From assembly GCA_017640615.1 (NCBI GenBank), contig JAEPQK010000001.1, positions 496,001 through 560,000 of the forward strand: 64,000 nt of DNA. Reading direction: 5' to 3'. Origin of the DNA: Rhizobiaceae bacterium. GTDB taxonomy: Bacteria; Pseudomonadota; Alphaproteobacteria; Rhizobiales; Rhizobiaceae. The position numbers were made by a program, and so were the translations under genes. The notes under the pieces were generated by a model. The model did not search any database. It saw nothing but the letters and a program-made list of their open reading frames with translations, and was not told the DNA's origin. Below, piece by piece: positions 35,332 through 45,764 of this stretch (positions within the stretch are counted from its first letter, which is position 1; each line of letters begins with the position of its first letter).

Positions 35332-37380
35332 TCAGGCAGCCTTGCCCTGCGCGTCAAGCACCATGTCCGCGGCGCGGCCGGTGAGCTCGGCCATATGGTC
35401 GAATTCGGCCTTGTAGGACGCAACGCCCGCGGTTGCCGAGCGCAATTCGATAATGAGGTTGCTCATCTCCGCCTGCGGCATCAGCGCTTCCACGACATCC
35501 CATCCATCCCAGCCCTCGCGGGCATCGAAGCCGAGTATTTGGCCCCGGTGCTGCGGCACCAGCGCGGTGACCCGTGCCGTGGCATCCGAGGTCGTGTAAA
35601 TCTCGAGCTTGAAGATCGGTTCCAGAAGTACCGGCGAACAAGCGGGCATTCCCTCCCGCATGGCGAGCTTTGCTGCCTGCTGAAAGGCCATGTCGGAAGA
35701 GTCGACCGAATGGTACGAACCATCCGACAGATTGACCGCGATATCGACCACCGGGAAACCGAGCGGGCCGGACTTCAGATAGTCTCTGATGCCGGTTTCA
35801 ACCGAGGGTATGTACTGCTTGGGCACAACGCCGCCGGTGATCGTGTCGGTGAATTCAAAACCCGTGCCGCGGGGCAGCGGTTTGATGTCGATCACGACAT
35901 CGCCGAACTGGCCGTGGCCGCCCGACTGCTTTTTGTGCCGGCCGCGCTGCGTCGTGCCTTTGCGGATCGTTTCGCGGTAGGGGATCGACGGCGCATAGGA
36001 TTGTACGGGTATCTGATACTTGCCCTCCAGCTTCTCCACCGCGACACGCAGATGCATCTCGCCATGGCCGGAAAGGATCGTCTCGCCGCTTTCCTGATTG
36101 TGCTCGACGGTAAGCGAGGGGTCTTCCTGGTTGAGCTTTTGCAGCGCTGCCGAGAGCTTGACCTCGTCCTTGCGTTCACGCGGTCTCAGCGCAATGGCAA
36201 ATACCGGCCCGGGCGCGGAGATTTCCACGAAGCCGGATTTGGCATTTTTGTCGGCAAGAAGCGCTTCGCCGGTCACGGCATCGTCCAGCTTGCCGAGCGC
36301 AACCGTCTCACCCTCCGAAGCCGAAGGCAGCTTGCTCTGGTCTTTGCCGAGCATACGGTAAATGCCGGACACCTTGACCGTTTTTCCTGACGAGGAGGTG
36401 AGCTCGGTTCCGTCGGCGATTGTCCCTGAAAGCACACGCGCGATGGAGAGCTTGCCGCCATGCGGCGTGTGGAACGATTTGAGGATCTGTGCAGCCGGTA
36501 CGCTGCCGTCAGCGCCCAGTCGTTCGCGTGTTGCTGCAACGTCCGGCGCGTCATGGCGCAGCGCTTTCAGTAGCCGCAAAATGCCATTGCCCTTCTCGGC
36601 CGAGCCGATCAGCACTGGCATCACCGCACCATCGCGCAAATCCGCCGACAGATCGTCGAACACTGCATCGCGCGGCGGTTCGATGTCTTCCAGCAGCTGT
36701 TCCATCAAGTCGTCGTCGTGGTCGGCGAGCTTCTCCAGCATCGAGAAGCGGGCTTCGATCTCGCGCGCCTTGTCGTCGTCCGGGATCGGCTGGATCTCGC
36801 TTTCGGCATGCTCGCGGTAGATATAGGCGCGCTCCAGCGCCAGGTCGATCGAGCCGACGATTGCACCGTCCTTACGTAGAGCGATTTGGCGCAGCAGCAG
36901 CGGTTTCGGGCTCGCCGGCTGAAGCATCTTCAGCGTGTCGCGCACGCTCGCTTCGCTCTTGTCGATCTTGTTTAGGAAGAGCATGCAGGGCACGCCCATT
37001 TCGTCGAGCTGACGCAGGACGAGCTGCAGCGCGGGCACTTTCTTTTCGTCTGCCTCCGCAACGACAACCGCGACATCGGCCGCGGCAAGCACCGGCTCTG
37101 CTTCGAAGGCGAACTCGACCGAGCCCGGGCAATCGATGAAGGTCATCGCCTCGCCCATGAATTCGGCGGTGGCAACGGAGGCTTCGACGCTCATGGCATG
37201 GCTGCGCGCCTCTGCCGAGGCGTCGCCTACCGTCTGGCCCGATGCAACCGTGTTTTGTTTGGGAATTGCGCCTGTGCGCGCAAGAACTGCTTCAAGAAGT
37301 GTGGTTTTGCCGCTAGCGAAGGGACCGACAATGGCAATGCACTTCGGTCCCGTGCGTCTTTCTCCTGCGCGTTTTCCCAT
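35332..37380 (-). CDS. Elongation factor G-like GTPase (EF-G2 type)
   Basis: A 682-residue translational GTPase paralogue. The G1 loop is GPFASGKTT, not the AHIDAGKTT of canonical EF-G; G3 is DCPGSVEF and G4 is NKID. Domains II to V follow, with ...GSYHSVDSSDMAFQQAAKLA late in domain IV. It is probably not the housekeeping fusA, which normally sits in the str operon; such paralogues have an unclear role in ribosome recycling or stress. GAGGGAGAGG precedes the ATG at 37380. Confidence 0.88.
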   Translation of the reverse strand: MGKRAGERRTGPKCIAIVGPFASGKTTLLEAVLARTGAIPKQNTVASGQTVGDASAEARSHAMSVEASVATAEFMGEAMTFIDCPGSVEFAFEAEPVLAAADVAVVVAEADEKKVPALQLVLRQLDEMGVPCMLFLNKIDKSEASVRDTLKMLQPASPKPLLLRQIALRKDGAIVGSIDLALERAYIYREHAESEIQPIPDDDKAREIEARFSMLEKLADHDDDLMEQLLEDIEPPRDAVFDDLSADLRDGAVMPVLIGSAEKGNGILRLLKALRHDAPDVAATRERLGADGSVPAAQILKSFHTPHGGKLSIARVLSGTIADGTELTSSSGKTVKVSGIYRMLGKDQSKLPSASEGETVALGKLDDAVTGEALLADKNAKSGFVEISAPGPVFAIALRPRERKDEVKLSAALQKLNQEDPSLTVEHNQESGETILSGHGEMHLRVAVEKLEGKYQIPVQSYAPSIPYRETIRKGTTQRGRHKKQSGGHGQFGDVVIDIKPLPRGTGFEFTDTITGGVVPKQYIPSVETGIRDYLKSGPLGFPVVDIAVNLSDGSYHSVDSSDMAFQQAAKLAMREGMPACSPVLLEPIFKLEIYTTSDATARVTALVPQHRGQILGFDAREGWDGWDVVEALMPQAEMSNLIIELRSATAGVASYKAEFDHMAELTGRAADMVLDAQGKAA

Positions 37381-37512
37381 GACTGGCCTCTCCCTCATGC
37401 GTTCGCAATGAGCGGCGGCCGGCCTTCGGCCGTCGCATGGCCGCGACGGCTCTTGCGGCCGCTCGAAGGCCATGACGGCATCGTCACACGGGTTTTGGAT
37501 TTCGGCAAGAGA

Positions 37513-37546
37513 CATCAGGCGCCGTTGGAGAAAACGGCGCCTGATG
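37513..37546. terminator. Long perfect hairpin downstream of the aminotransferase gene
   Basis: CATCAGGCGCCGTT (37513-37526) pairs perfectly with AACGGCGCCTGATG (37533-37546) around a 6-base loop. It lies between the aminotransferase stop and the EF-G-like start, both on the minus strand. No T-run follows on either strand, so it could be a terminator assisted by other factors or a 3' stabilising hairpin. Confidence 0.5.
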
Positions 37547-37583
37547 GAGAGATGGGTGAGAAATCGGCCGTCTGGCCGGACAG

Positions 37584-38834
<1,251 letters not shown>

Positions 38835-38958
38835 TCATAGTCCCACCCTGGTTCAACCGCAAGTAAAAGCGCCAGAACACAGGGTTTTAGGGCCATCCGT
38901 TAACGGCGGGTCAATCGTTCGGCGGCAAGATCGTGGCCCGGAAAGTGGAGACGCGAAC

Positions 38959-39897
38959 GTGGCCCGCAGCGTTGGCCTTGCGCATATCATGCGGCAGAAC
39001 GACGGCACGTCCGTGGGCGTGTGGGGTGTATTTACGCTCAAGTCCGCGTTTCAGCCGATCTTCGCGTTCACGAACGGCAAGCTGGAGATCGCGGCATTTG
39101 AGGGGCTGCTCAGGCCGTTTCGGGATGACAAGCCAATGTCGCCCGGCGTCTTTTTCAACACCGTTCCTCCGCAGGACAGGCTGCATGTGGAAACGCTGTC
39201 TCGCACGCTACATCTTTTGAATGGTGGCGCCTGCCTCGACAGGCGCACGCGGTTGTTCGTGAACTTCGACCCTTCCGTGTTCGTCGAGCGCGAGGTGGCG
39301 GCCAGTGCGCTTCGCGACATGCGGCTGGTACTGCATGAGGCGGAGATAGAACCGAACCGCATCGTGTGCGAAATCACCGAGCAGAAGACCTCGTCGGAGG
39401 CGGGCCTCAACATGTTCGTGCAGGCGCTGCGCGACCATGGTTTCGCGATCGCGGTCGATGACTATGGCGCCGAGGAATCCGGGATTCAGCGGATCAACGA
39501 ATTGCAGCCCGAGCTGGTCAAGTTCGATGCGCATTTCATCACCCATCTCATGCAGTCTGGCCCGGGCTTTGCGCTGCTTCAGACGATGGTGAAGGAGTTT
39601 GAGGGGCGCGGCATCACCACGCTGTTCGAGGGTATCGAAGAAACATGGCAGCTCGACCTCGCCGAAAAGTGCGGAGCTTCCATGGTTCAGGGCTTCGTGC
39701 TTGCGCGGCCCGAAATCGCACCGACCGGCTTCGCAAAGTTCTCGCCCGGCGCGGGGATGCGCGCTGAAATCTCGGCCAGCGGGCCGGAGGCTGCGAGCGA
39801 GCCCGTTCCGCAGCCCCAGCCGCAGGAGCCGGCGGCGCCGGTGAGGCGGCAAGCACCGCGCCGCACCTTCGGCCAACGCGACAACCGTTCCATCTAG
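38959..39897 (+). CDS. EAL-domain protein
   Basis: A 312-residue protein with one EAL (c-di-GMP phosphodiesterase) domain at about 20-260 and a Pro-rich C-terminal tail. Recognisable motifs are FQPIF, EGLLRP (EAL altered to EGL), FVNFDPSVF, CEITEQ, VDDYGAEESG, LVKFDAHFI and GASMVQGFVLARP. Most metal and catalytic residues seem present, but the changed EAL triplet makes activity uncertain. GTG at 38959 after GGAG (38946-38949) is the likely start. A more degenerate EAL gene follows 8 bp later. Confidence 0.85.
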   Translation: MARSVGLAHIMRQNDGTSVGVWGVFTLKSAFQPIFAFTNGKLEIAAFEGLLRPFRDDKPMSPGVFFNTVPPQDRLHVETLSRTLHLLNGGACLDRRTRLFVNFDPSVFVEREVAASALRDMRLVLHEAEIEPNRIVCEITEQKTSSEAGLNMFVQALRDHGFAIAVDDYGAEESGIQRINELQPELVKFDAHFITHLMQSGPGFALLQTMVKEFEGRGITTLFEGIEETWQLDLAEKCGASMVQGFVLARPEIAPTGFAKFSPGAGMRAEISASGPEAASEPVPQPQPQEPAAPVRRQAPRRTFGQRDNRSI

Positions 39898-39905
39898 GCC
39901 GCGGC

Positions 39906-40742
39906 ATGAACTTCGAAGACATCCTGTCCGTAATCGAGGTGGACCAACTCGGTGTCCATTCTGCGCGCTTCGGCGCGTTGTCCGTGAGAGCCCACTTTCG
40001 GCCGATCTACGAGGCGCAAGGCGACGAATTACGCATGACGGCGTTAATGGGCGAGGCGCGCGTACAGCTCAACGGCCTCGGCCGAGGTGCCGCGGATTTT
40101 CATGACGGCGTGGCCGAGATCGCGCGTGTTGCCGGGCTCGGACGTGCACTTATTGCGCTCAATCGCGCAAATACCGGCGTTGACGGTCTTTCGATTATCA
40201 TCCCTTCAGGGAATGCCGAAGACGTTGACGAGCGAATGCTCGGGGCGGTGCTCGATGCCAGCGATGAGTTGGCAGGCCTGGGAGATGTCGCGCCAGCGCG
40301 GCTGATCTGTGAGCTGCCGGCGCCCGACAGGGCGGGGATGGCCGAAATCGGGCGCTACGCATCCACCTGCCGCCGTCGTGGCGTGGGTGTTGCGCTTGGC
40401 CGGTTCGACGGCTCAGCAGCAGCAATCGAGGTTGCGCGCGCCGTTTGCCCCGAGATCGTCTCCATCGATGCCGGCTGGTTTAAGCGCGTCACAGGTTCCA
40501 ATCAGGCTGCGCGGCTCCTGAAGCCGCTGTTTCGCGCGATGCGCGGGCAAGGCACGCGCGTTCATGTCGGCGCACTCGCCAATCCCGCCCACGTGGCCGA
40601 GGCGCGCGAGGCTGGCGCCGATCTCTACAGCGGCCGCGCGCTTGCGGGTTCGATGCCTGCCGGCGCGTTTTTGAAACCGCTCTCCATTCCCCTTGAGACC
40701 TTCGCCCGGCGCGGTGAGAACGTAGTGCAGCTGTTCGCTTAG
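39906..40742 (+). CDS. Degenerate EAL-domain protein, probably inactive
   Basis: A 278-residue protein whose fold-level landmarks match EAL domains (FRPIYEAQGDE, LICELPAPD, GVGVALGRFDG, VSIDAGWFK, GADLYSGRALAG), but the key motifs EAL, DDFG and K-x-D are lost or changed. It cannot be a normal c-di-GMP phosphodiesterase. It is 8 bp behind the first EAL gene, probably in the same transcript, and may act as a partner or a c-di-GMP sensor. It is not visibly damaged by frameshift. Confidence 0.75.
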   Translation: MNFEDILSVIEVDQLGVHSARFGALSVRAHFRPIYEAQGDELRMTALMGEARVQLNGLGRGAADFHDGVAEIARVAGLGRALIALNRANTGVDGLSIIIPSGNAEDVDERMLGAVLDASDELAGLGDVAPARLICELPAPDRAGMAEIGRYASTCRRRGVGVALGRFDGSAAAIEVARAVCPEIVSIDAGWFKRVTGSNQAARLLKPLFRAMRGQGTRVHVGALANPAHVAEAREAGADLYSGRALAGSMPAGAFLKPLSIPLETFARRGENVVQLFA

Positions 40743-40800
40743 CCGGCTCGGTTTCGCGCTGATGTGACGGTTTCTTGTCGCATTTGCCCTGCACGGTGGA

Positions 40801-40840
40801 CCGTTACAAATCTGAAATCCGACGGTCATCGCGCCGTTAC
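40801..40840 (+). promoter_or_regulatory. Pho-box-like direct repeats upstream of ugpB
   Basis: Four heptamers repeat with exact 11-base periodicity: CCGTTAC (40801), CTGAAAT (40812), CGGTCAT (40823) and CCGTTAC (40834). The PhoB consensus is CTGTCAT repeated every 11 bases. The site lies 54 bp before ugpB, an operon known to be phosphate-starvation regulated in related rhizobia. The match of each heptamer is imperfect. Confidence 0.6.
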
Positions 40841-40893
40841 ATGGCGGTGTTCAAAGGCGTCACCTTCAACCAGGTGACACTAGGGAGCATCCC

Positions 40894-42204
40894 ATGAAAC
40901 TGCGTATTCTTCTTGCGGCAACAACAGCCGCTTTCGTTGGTTTTTCGGCCAGCGCATTCGCCGAAACCAAAATCCAGTGGTGGCACGCCATGGGCGGCCA
41001 GCTTGGCGAGACCGTCAATGAGATTGCCGCGGGCTTCAACGCCTCTCAAGATGAGGTGGAGATCACGCCGGTATTTAAAGGCACCTATGAAGAGACGCTG
41101 ACGGCCGGCATCGCTGCGTTCCGCGCGGGCGGTCAGCCGAACATCCTGCAGGTTTTCGACGCTGGCGCCGCCACGGTAATCGGCGCAAAGGGCGCGGTTC
41201 TGCCGGTTCAGGACCTTCTTGAAGGCGCTGGCGCCGACTTCAACATCGAAGACTATATCTCTGGCGTGCGCTATTTCTACGCCGACAGCGCCGGCAAGAT
41301 GATCGGTATGCCGTTCAACTCCTCCGCGCCGATCATGTACTACAACGTCGAGGCTCTGGAGAAGGCCGGCGTGGAAGCGCCGAAGACCTGGGAAGAGTTC
41401 GAGGCGATCGCGCCGAAGCTCAAGGAAGCCGGCTACATTGCGCTCGTTCAGTCGCACCTGCCGTGGGAATTCACTGAGAACTTCCTCTCGCGTCACAACC
41501 TGCAGTTCGCGACCAACAACAATGGCTATGACGGCGCTGTCGACACCAAGCTGCTGGTGAATGGCGAGCCGCTGAAGATGATGTTCTCCAAGCTCGTCGA
41601 CTGGAAAAAGAACGGCTTCTTCGAGTGGTACGGCACCGGCTGGGGCGACAACCAGACCCCGTTCGAGCAGGGCAAGGTTGCGCTGTGGGTCGGTTCGTCG
41701 GGCTCCTTCGGCGGTCTCAAGAAGTCGGCCACCATGCCGTTTGGCGCAGTTCCGCTTCCGTGCTGGGAAGCTATCGTGGGTGAAGGTGGCTGCTACCAGT
41801 CCTTCATCGGCGGTGCTGCCCTTTTCGCGATGTCCGGCAAGTCGGATGAAGAGAACGCCGCGACTGCGAAGTTCTTTGAATACATGACATCCCCGGAAGT
41901 GCAGCTGATGTGGCACAAGGAGACCGGCTATGTGCCGATCACCAACGCCGCTTACGAACTTGCCAAGGCAGAGGGTTACTACAACGAGACCCCGCAGGCC
42001 GAGGTCGGCATCGAGCAGCTCAACATGAAGGCTGGCGAGTGGACCCGTGGCTATCGCATGGGCTTCTACGTGCAGATCCGCGACGTGATGAACCGCGAAT
42101 ACGGCAAGCTGTTCACTGGCGAAACCACTGTTGATGCCGCTTTCCAGGCGATCGAGGAAGAGGGCAACCAGCTTCTCGAGCGCTTCGCCAAGACCGGTTC
42201 CTGA
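40894..42204 (+). CDS. ugpB: sn-Glycerol-3-phosphate ABC transporter, substrate-binding protein
   Basis: A 436-residue periplasmic protein with a signal peptide (AAFVGFSASAFAE, cleavage near residue 23). The start of the mature protein, TKIQWWHAMGGQLGETVNEI, is typical of UgpB, as are FNSSAPIMYYNVEAL and CYQSFIGGAALFAMSG. It captures glycerol-3-phosphate or its diesters. GGGAGC precedes the ATG. It is the first gene of ugpBAEC, behind a Pho-box-like repeat. Confidence 0.95.
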   Translation: MKLRILLAATTAAFVGFSASAFAETKIQWWHAMGGQLGETVNEIAAGFNASQDEVEITPVFKGTYEETLTAGIAAFRAGGQPNILQVFDAGAATVIGAKGAVLPVQDLLEGAGADFNIEDYISGVRYFYADSAGKMIGMPFNSSAPIMYYNVEALEKAGVEAPKTWEEFEAIAPKLKEAGYIALVQSHLPWEFTENFLSRHNLQFATNNNGYDGAVDTKLLVNGEPLKMMFSKLVDWKKNGFFEWYGTGWGDNQTPFEQGKVALWVGSSGSFGGLKKSATMPFGAVPLPCWEAIVGEGGCYQSFIGGAALFAMSGKSDEENAATAKFFEYMTSPEVQLMWHKETGYVPITNAAYELAKAEGYYNETPQAEVGIEQLNMKAGEWTRGYRMGFYVQIRDVMNREYGKLFTGETTVDAAFQAIEEEGNQLLERFAKTGS

Positions 42205-42284
42205 TCGGTAGCTGAAAACGAAACGGTGCGCGTCCTTTGCGGGGCGCGCATCGAACGCATAAGCCGAAGCGCGGAAAGCCCGAC

Positions 42285-43166
42285 ATGAACAAGGTAAGGT
42301 TCGGCCACTCGGCCATCCCGTATTTGTTTCTGCTGCCGCAGATGCTGATCGTGGCCGTTTTCTTCTATTTGCCTGCCGGCGAGGCGGTTCGGTCATCCTT
42401 CTATCTCGAGGACCCGTTCGGCTTCGGTTCCACCTTTGTTGGGCTCGACAATTACCGGGATGTGTTGAGCAACGCCGAATACAGGCGCGTTGCCATCTTC
42501 ACGCTCTGGTTCACGGTACTCGTCGCGTTCTTCGCGCTCGCTATCGCGCTTGTGCTGGCCGTTAAGGCCGATGCCGTGCTGCGCGGCGCCAAGACTTACC
42601 GCACACTTTTGATGTGGGTTTATGCGATCGCACCTCCTGTGGCGGGGCTGCTCGGTATCATGCTGTTCGATCAGCATGTCGGGCCGATCGTCAAACTCGC
42701 CGCGCTGTTCGGGTGGGATCTTCGTGTGGGTGTAAACTATCACGACACGGCGTTCGCGATGATCGTGACCGCCGTCTGGCTGCAAATCGCGGTCAATTTC
42801 ATCTTCTTCCTGTCAGGCCTTCAGTCGATACCGCGTTCGGTGCGTGAGGCGGCCAGGATCGATTGCCGCTCGGGGTTCCGTCGTTTCTGGACGGTGACCT
42901 TTCCGCTGCTGACACCGACCGCGTTCTTCCTTGTGGTGATCAATATCACCTACGCGCTGTTCGACACGTTCGGCCTCATCGACCTGATGACCAAGAACGA
43001 GCCCGGCAACAATCCGGTCACCCTTGTCTACAAGGTCTTTCTGGACGGCTTCCGTGGCAACGATCTCGGCGGCTCGTCGGCTCAGTCGGTCATTTTGATG
43101 GTCGTCGTCTTCGTTCTCACCATTGTCCAGTTCCGCTTTATCGAGCGGCGGGTTCACTATTCATGA
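42285..43166 (+). CDS. ugpA: sn-Glycerol-3-phosphate ABC transporter, permease UgpA
   Basis: A 293-residue inner-membrane permease with about six membrane segments starting at YLFLLPQMLIVAVFFYLPAG, and the EAA loop (VREAARIDCRSGFRRFWTVT) that contacts UgpC. The ATG at 42285 gives the family start; upstream frame extension is in the intergenic region after ugpB. It is followed by ugpE after 10 bp. Confidence 0.95.
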   Translation: MNKVRFGHSAIPYLFLLPQMLIVAVFFYLPAGEAVRSSFYLEDPFGFGSTFVGLDNYRDVLSNAEYRRVAIFTLWFTVLVAFFALAIALVLAVKADAVLRGAKTYRTLLMWVYAIAPPVAGLLGIMLFDQHVGPIVKLAALFGWDLRVGVNYHDTAFAMIVTAVWLQIAVNFIFFLSGLQSIPRSVREAARIDCRSGFRRFWTVTFPLLTPTAFFLVVINITYALFDTFGLIDLMTKNEPGNNPVTLVYKVFLDGFRGNDLGGSSAQSVILMVVVFVLTIVQFRFIERRVHYS

Positions 43167-43176
43167 GGACGCCGGC

Positions 43177-44079
43177 ATGACCGACATCGCTACTTCGTTG
43201 AACAATGCAGCCGCCTCTGAGACGCCTGAGGGCGGCATTCGCTGGGGCCTGGTGCTTGACCACGCAATTCTGATTGCCGGGTCGCTCTTCATGCTGCTGC
43301 CGGTCTTCCTGGCCTTCATGACCTCCACGCATGAGGCCGTTACCGTTCATACCGAGGGCGTCCAATATCTGCCCGGCGACCAACTGGTAGCGAACTATTC
43401 GACCGTGTTGTTCGATGGCATCGGCTTCACGGGTGCCGTTAACGGCACGACGATGATGATGAATTCCATGATCCTGGGCTTCGGTTTTGCGATCGGCAAA
43501 ATCATCGTTGCCATGATGGCCGCATATGCGATCGTCTATTTCCGTTTTCCCCTCGCAGAGCTCGCCTTCTGGGCAATTTTCGTGACGCTGCTTCTGCCGC
43601 TCGAAGTGCGCATTCTGCCGTCCTACGAAATCGTGCGGAAGATGGGGCTTATCAACAGTTACACGGGGCTGATCGTCCCGCTGATTGCATCGGCGACAGC
43701 CACCTTCTTCTTTCGGCAGTTCTTCAAAACCGTGCCGGACGAGTTGGTCGAGGCAGCGCGCATCGACGGTGCGGGGCCGATGAAGTTCTTTATCGATATT
43801 CTGGTTCCGCTCAGCCGCACGATGATCGCTGCCATCTTCATCATCATGTTCGTCTATGGCTGGAACCAGTATCTTTGGCCGACGCTGATCACCACGAACG
43901 AGGACTATTTCACTCTCGTTCGCGGCATCAAGCAGATCATTCAGGTCTGGGTCGGCGCGCAAATCCCCGAATACAGTCAGGCAATGGCGCTGGCGGTGTT
44001 GGCAATGCTGCCGCCCGTCATCGTGGTCGTGGTGTTCCAGAGCTGGTTCATCAGGGGCCTGACCGAAAGCGACAAATAG
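43177..44079 (+). CDS. ugpE: sn-Glycerol-3-phosphate ABC transporter, permease UgpE
   Basis: A 300-residue permease with six predicted membrane segments (ILIAGSLFMLLPVFLAFM, WAIFVTLLLPLEVRILPSY) and the EAA loop VEAARIDGAGPMKFFIDILV. It pairs with UgpA to form the channel. It starts 10 bp after ugpA, and the ATP-binding gene starts 9 bp after it. Confidence 0.95.
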   Translation: MTDIATSLNNAAASETPEGGIRWGLVLDHAILIAGSLFMLLPVFLAFMTSTHEAVTVHTEGVQYLPGDQLVANYSTVLFDGIGFTGAVNGTTMMMNSMILGFGFAIGKIIVAMMAAYAIVYFRFPLAELAFWAIFVTLLLPLEVRILPSYEIVRKMGLINSYTGLIVPLIASATATFFFRQFFKTVPDELVEAARIDGAGPMKFFIDILVPLSRTMIAAIFIIMFVYGWNQYLWPTLITTNEDYFTLVRGIKQIIQVWVGAQIPEYSQAMALAVLAMLPPVIVVVVFQSWFIRGLTESDK

Positions 44080-44088
44080 GAAACGAGC

Positions 44089-45234
44089 ATGGCCCAGGTG
44101 CACATTGATCGGGTATCGAAAATCTATTCGGGCACGCAGCGCGCCGTAAACGACATTTCGATCGTCATTCCCGATGGGGAATTTGTCGTCCTTGTCGGCC
44201 CCTCCGGTTGCGGAAAGTCGACACTGCTTCGCATGGTCGCTGGCCTGGAGCGTATCACCGAAGGCACGATCAGTATCGACGGGCGGGTCGTCAATGCGCT
44301 GGAACCCGCCGAGCGCGATATCGCGATGGTGTTCCAGAACTATGCGCTCTATCCGCATATGAAGGTCTACGACAACATGGCCTATGGCCTGCGCAATCGC
44401 GGCATGCCGAAGGCCGAGATTGACCAGCGTGTGCGCGAAGCCGCCAAGACGCTGGAACTCGAACGGCTTCTTGAGCGTCGGCCACGCGAACTGTCGGGCG
44501 GGCAGAGGCAGCGCGTTGCCATGGGCCGCGCGATTGTACGCAGCCCCAAGGTGTTTCTCTTTGACGAGCCGCTCTCCAATCTCGATGCAAAACTGCGCGG
44601 CCAGATGCGGGTCGAGATCAGAAAGCTGCAGCGGCGCTTCGGCGTCACCAGTATCTATGTCACGCATGACCAGGTAGAAGCCATGACGCTCGCCGACACG
44701 CTGGTGGTCATGAACAACGGGGTTGCCGAGCAGGTCGGCTCCCCGCTCGATGTCTATAAGCGCCCGGCCAGTACGTTCGTCGCCGGCTTTATCGGCGCGC
44801 CTGCGATGAACCTGATCGATGCCGACGTGAGTGACGACGGCAGTGCGGCCACTGTAGGCGGAGCCGTGATCGCGCCGCTTGAACATTCAGCAATCCTGGA
44901 GCCGGGGCACGCGGTCACGCTCGGCATCCGGCCTGAGCATTTGCGGCGTGCGGGCGCGAACGAAAAAGCGGAGATCGAGCTCGTCGTTTCGGCCATCGAA
45001 ATTCTAGGTGCCGACACGCTGGCGCATGGCCAGATTGGCGCCGGCGGGCCGGGAAAGTCAAACCTGATTGCGCGGTTGCCTGGCACAACACGGCTCGAAG
45101 TCGGTTCGAAGCTGCCGCTCGCGATCGATCGCAGCGCCATCCATCTGTTCGATCGGGAAACCGGCCGCAGGATCGTTTCCGACAAGGCTTCGCAAACTGA
45201 AGTCACGCCGCGTGCAAGACTTGCTGCGGTTTAG
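44089..45234 (+). CDS. ugpC: sn-Glycerol-3-phosphate ABC transporter, ATP-binding protein UgpC
   Basis: A 381-residue ATPase: Walker [12 protein letters not shown] (about 37-47), Q-loop [12 protein letters not shown], signature [15 protein letters not shown] (about 135), Walker [13 protein letters not shown] and the switch His in YVTHDQ. The C-terminal third is the MalK-like regulatory domain (TOBE). It powers UgpAE and is the last gene of the operon, ending before a strong hairpin. A conserved segment [20 protein letters not shown] is present. Confidence 0.96.
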   Translation: MAQVHIDRVSKIYSGTQRAVNDISIVIPDGEFVVLVGPSGCGKSTLLRMVAGLERITEGTISIDGRVVNALEPAERDIAMVFQNYALYPHMKVYDNMAYGLRNRGMPKAEIDQRVREAAKTLELERLLERRPRELSGGQRQRVAMGRAIVRSPKVFLFDEPLSNLDAKLRGQMRVEIRKLQRRFGVTSIYVTHDQVEAMTLADTLVVMNNGVAEQVGSPLDVYKRPASTFVAGFIGAPAMNLIDADVSDDGSAATVGGAVIAPLEHSAILEPGHAVTLGIRPEHLRRAGANEKAEIELVVSAIEILGADTLAHGQIGAGGPGKSNLIARLPGTTRLEVGSKLPLAIDRSAIHLFDRETGRRIVSDKASQTEVTPRARLAAV

Positions 45235-45251
45235 ACAGCGACACAAAAAGA

Positions 45252-45273
45252 GGCCCGGCTGGGCCGGGCCTTG
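45252..45273 (+). terminator. Terminator hairpin after ugpC
   Basis: GGCCCGGC (45252-45259) pairs with GCCGGGCC (45263-45270), followed only by TTGAGTT. It lies 18 bp after the ugpC stop and ends the ugp operon. Confidence 0.7.
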
Positions 45274-45314
45274 AGTTGCGGGAGAAAACCCGTCGGGAGG
45301 CAAGGCTTGCGCGG

Positions 45315-45545
45315 TCAGGCCACCTGCTGCAATCCGGCGGCGGAACGCGCCGGCAAAGACAGCGGCATGGCGCCGCGGTAGAGAATGTCGTTCAGGAGAT
45401 CGAGGTCTACGTAGTAATAGCGGGCGAGCTGCACGGGGATGTCGTCAAGCGCGTAGCCGTTTGACAGCATGTAGTCGGCGACGGCCGAAAGCTGATCTGG
45501 CTCGACCAACCTGCGTTTGGCATTGTCTTCCGGTATCTGGTGCAC
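45315..45545 (-). CDS. Small conserved hypothetical protein
   Basis: A 76-residue acidic, helical-looking protein starting at a GTG (45545) preceded 5 bases upstream by AGGGGG. The core reads LSAVADYMLSNGYALDDIPV and ARYYYVDLDLLNDIL. No signal peptide or recognised motif. The good ribosome site and composition support a real gene. It is convergent with ugpC. Confidence 0.65.
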   Translation of the reverse strand: MHQIPEDNAKRRLVEPDQLSAVADYMLSNGYALDDIPVQLARYYYVDLDLLNDILYRGAMPLSLPARSAAGLQQVA

Positions 45546-45764
45546 GCCGACCCCCTGTTGGCGTTTAGGCAAAACGCAACACGTGGCGCGCATACGAACG
45601 CCAATACTCGGCTACTTTTCTGGAAAATACTGCCCGGCTACAGCGGGCGACGCCCCCGAATCACCTGTACTCAGAGTATGCATGCCGGCAAATATTGACG
45701 CAAGAGTCTGGGCAGTTTGCGTAAGGTTAGCGCAAGGTTCAGTTCAAGCAGTTCTCGCGGCCTG

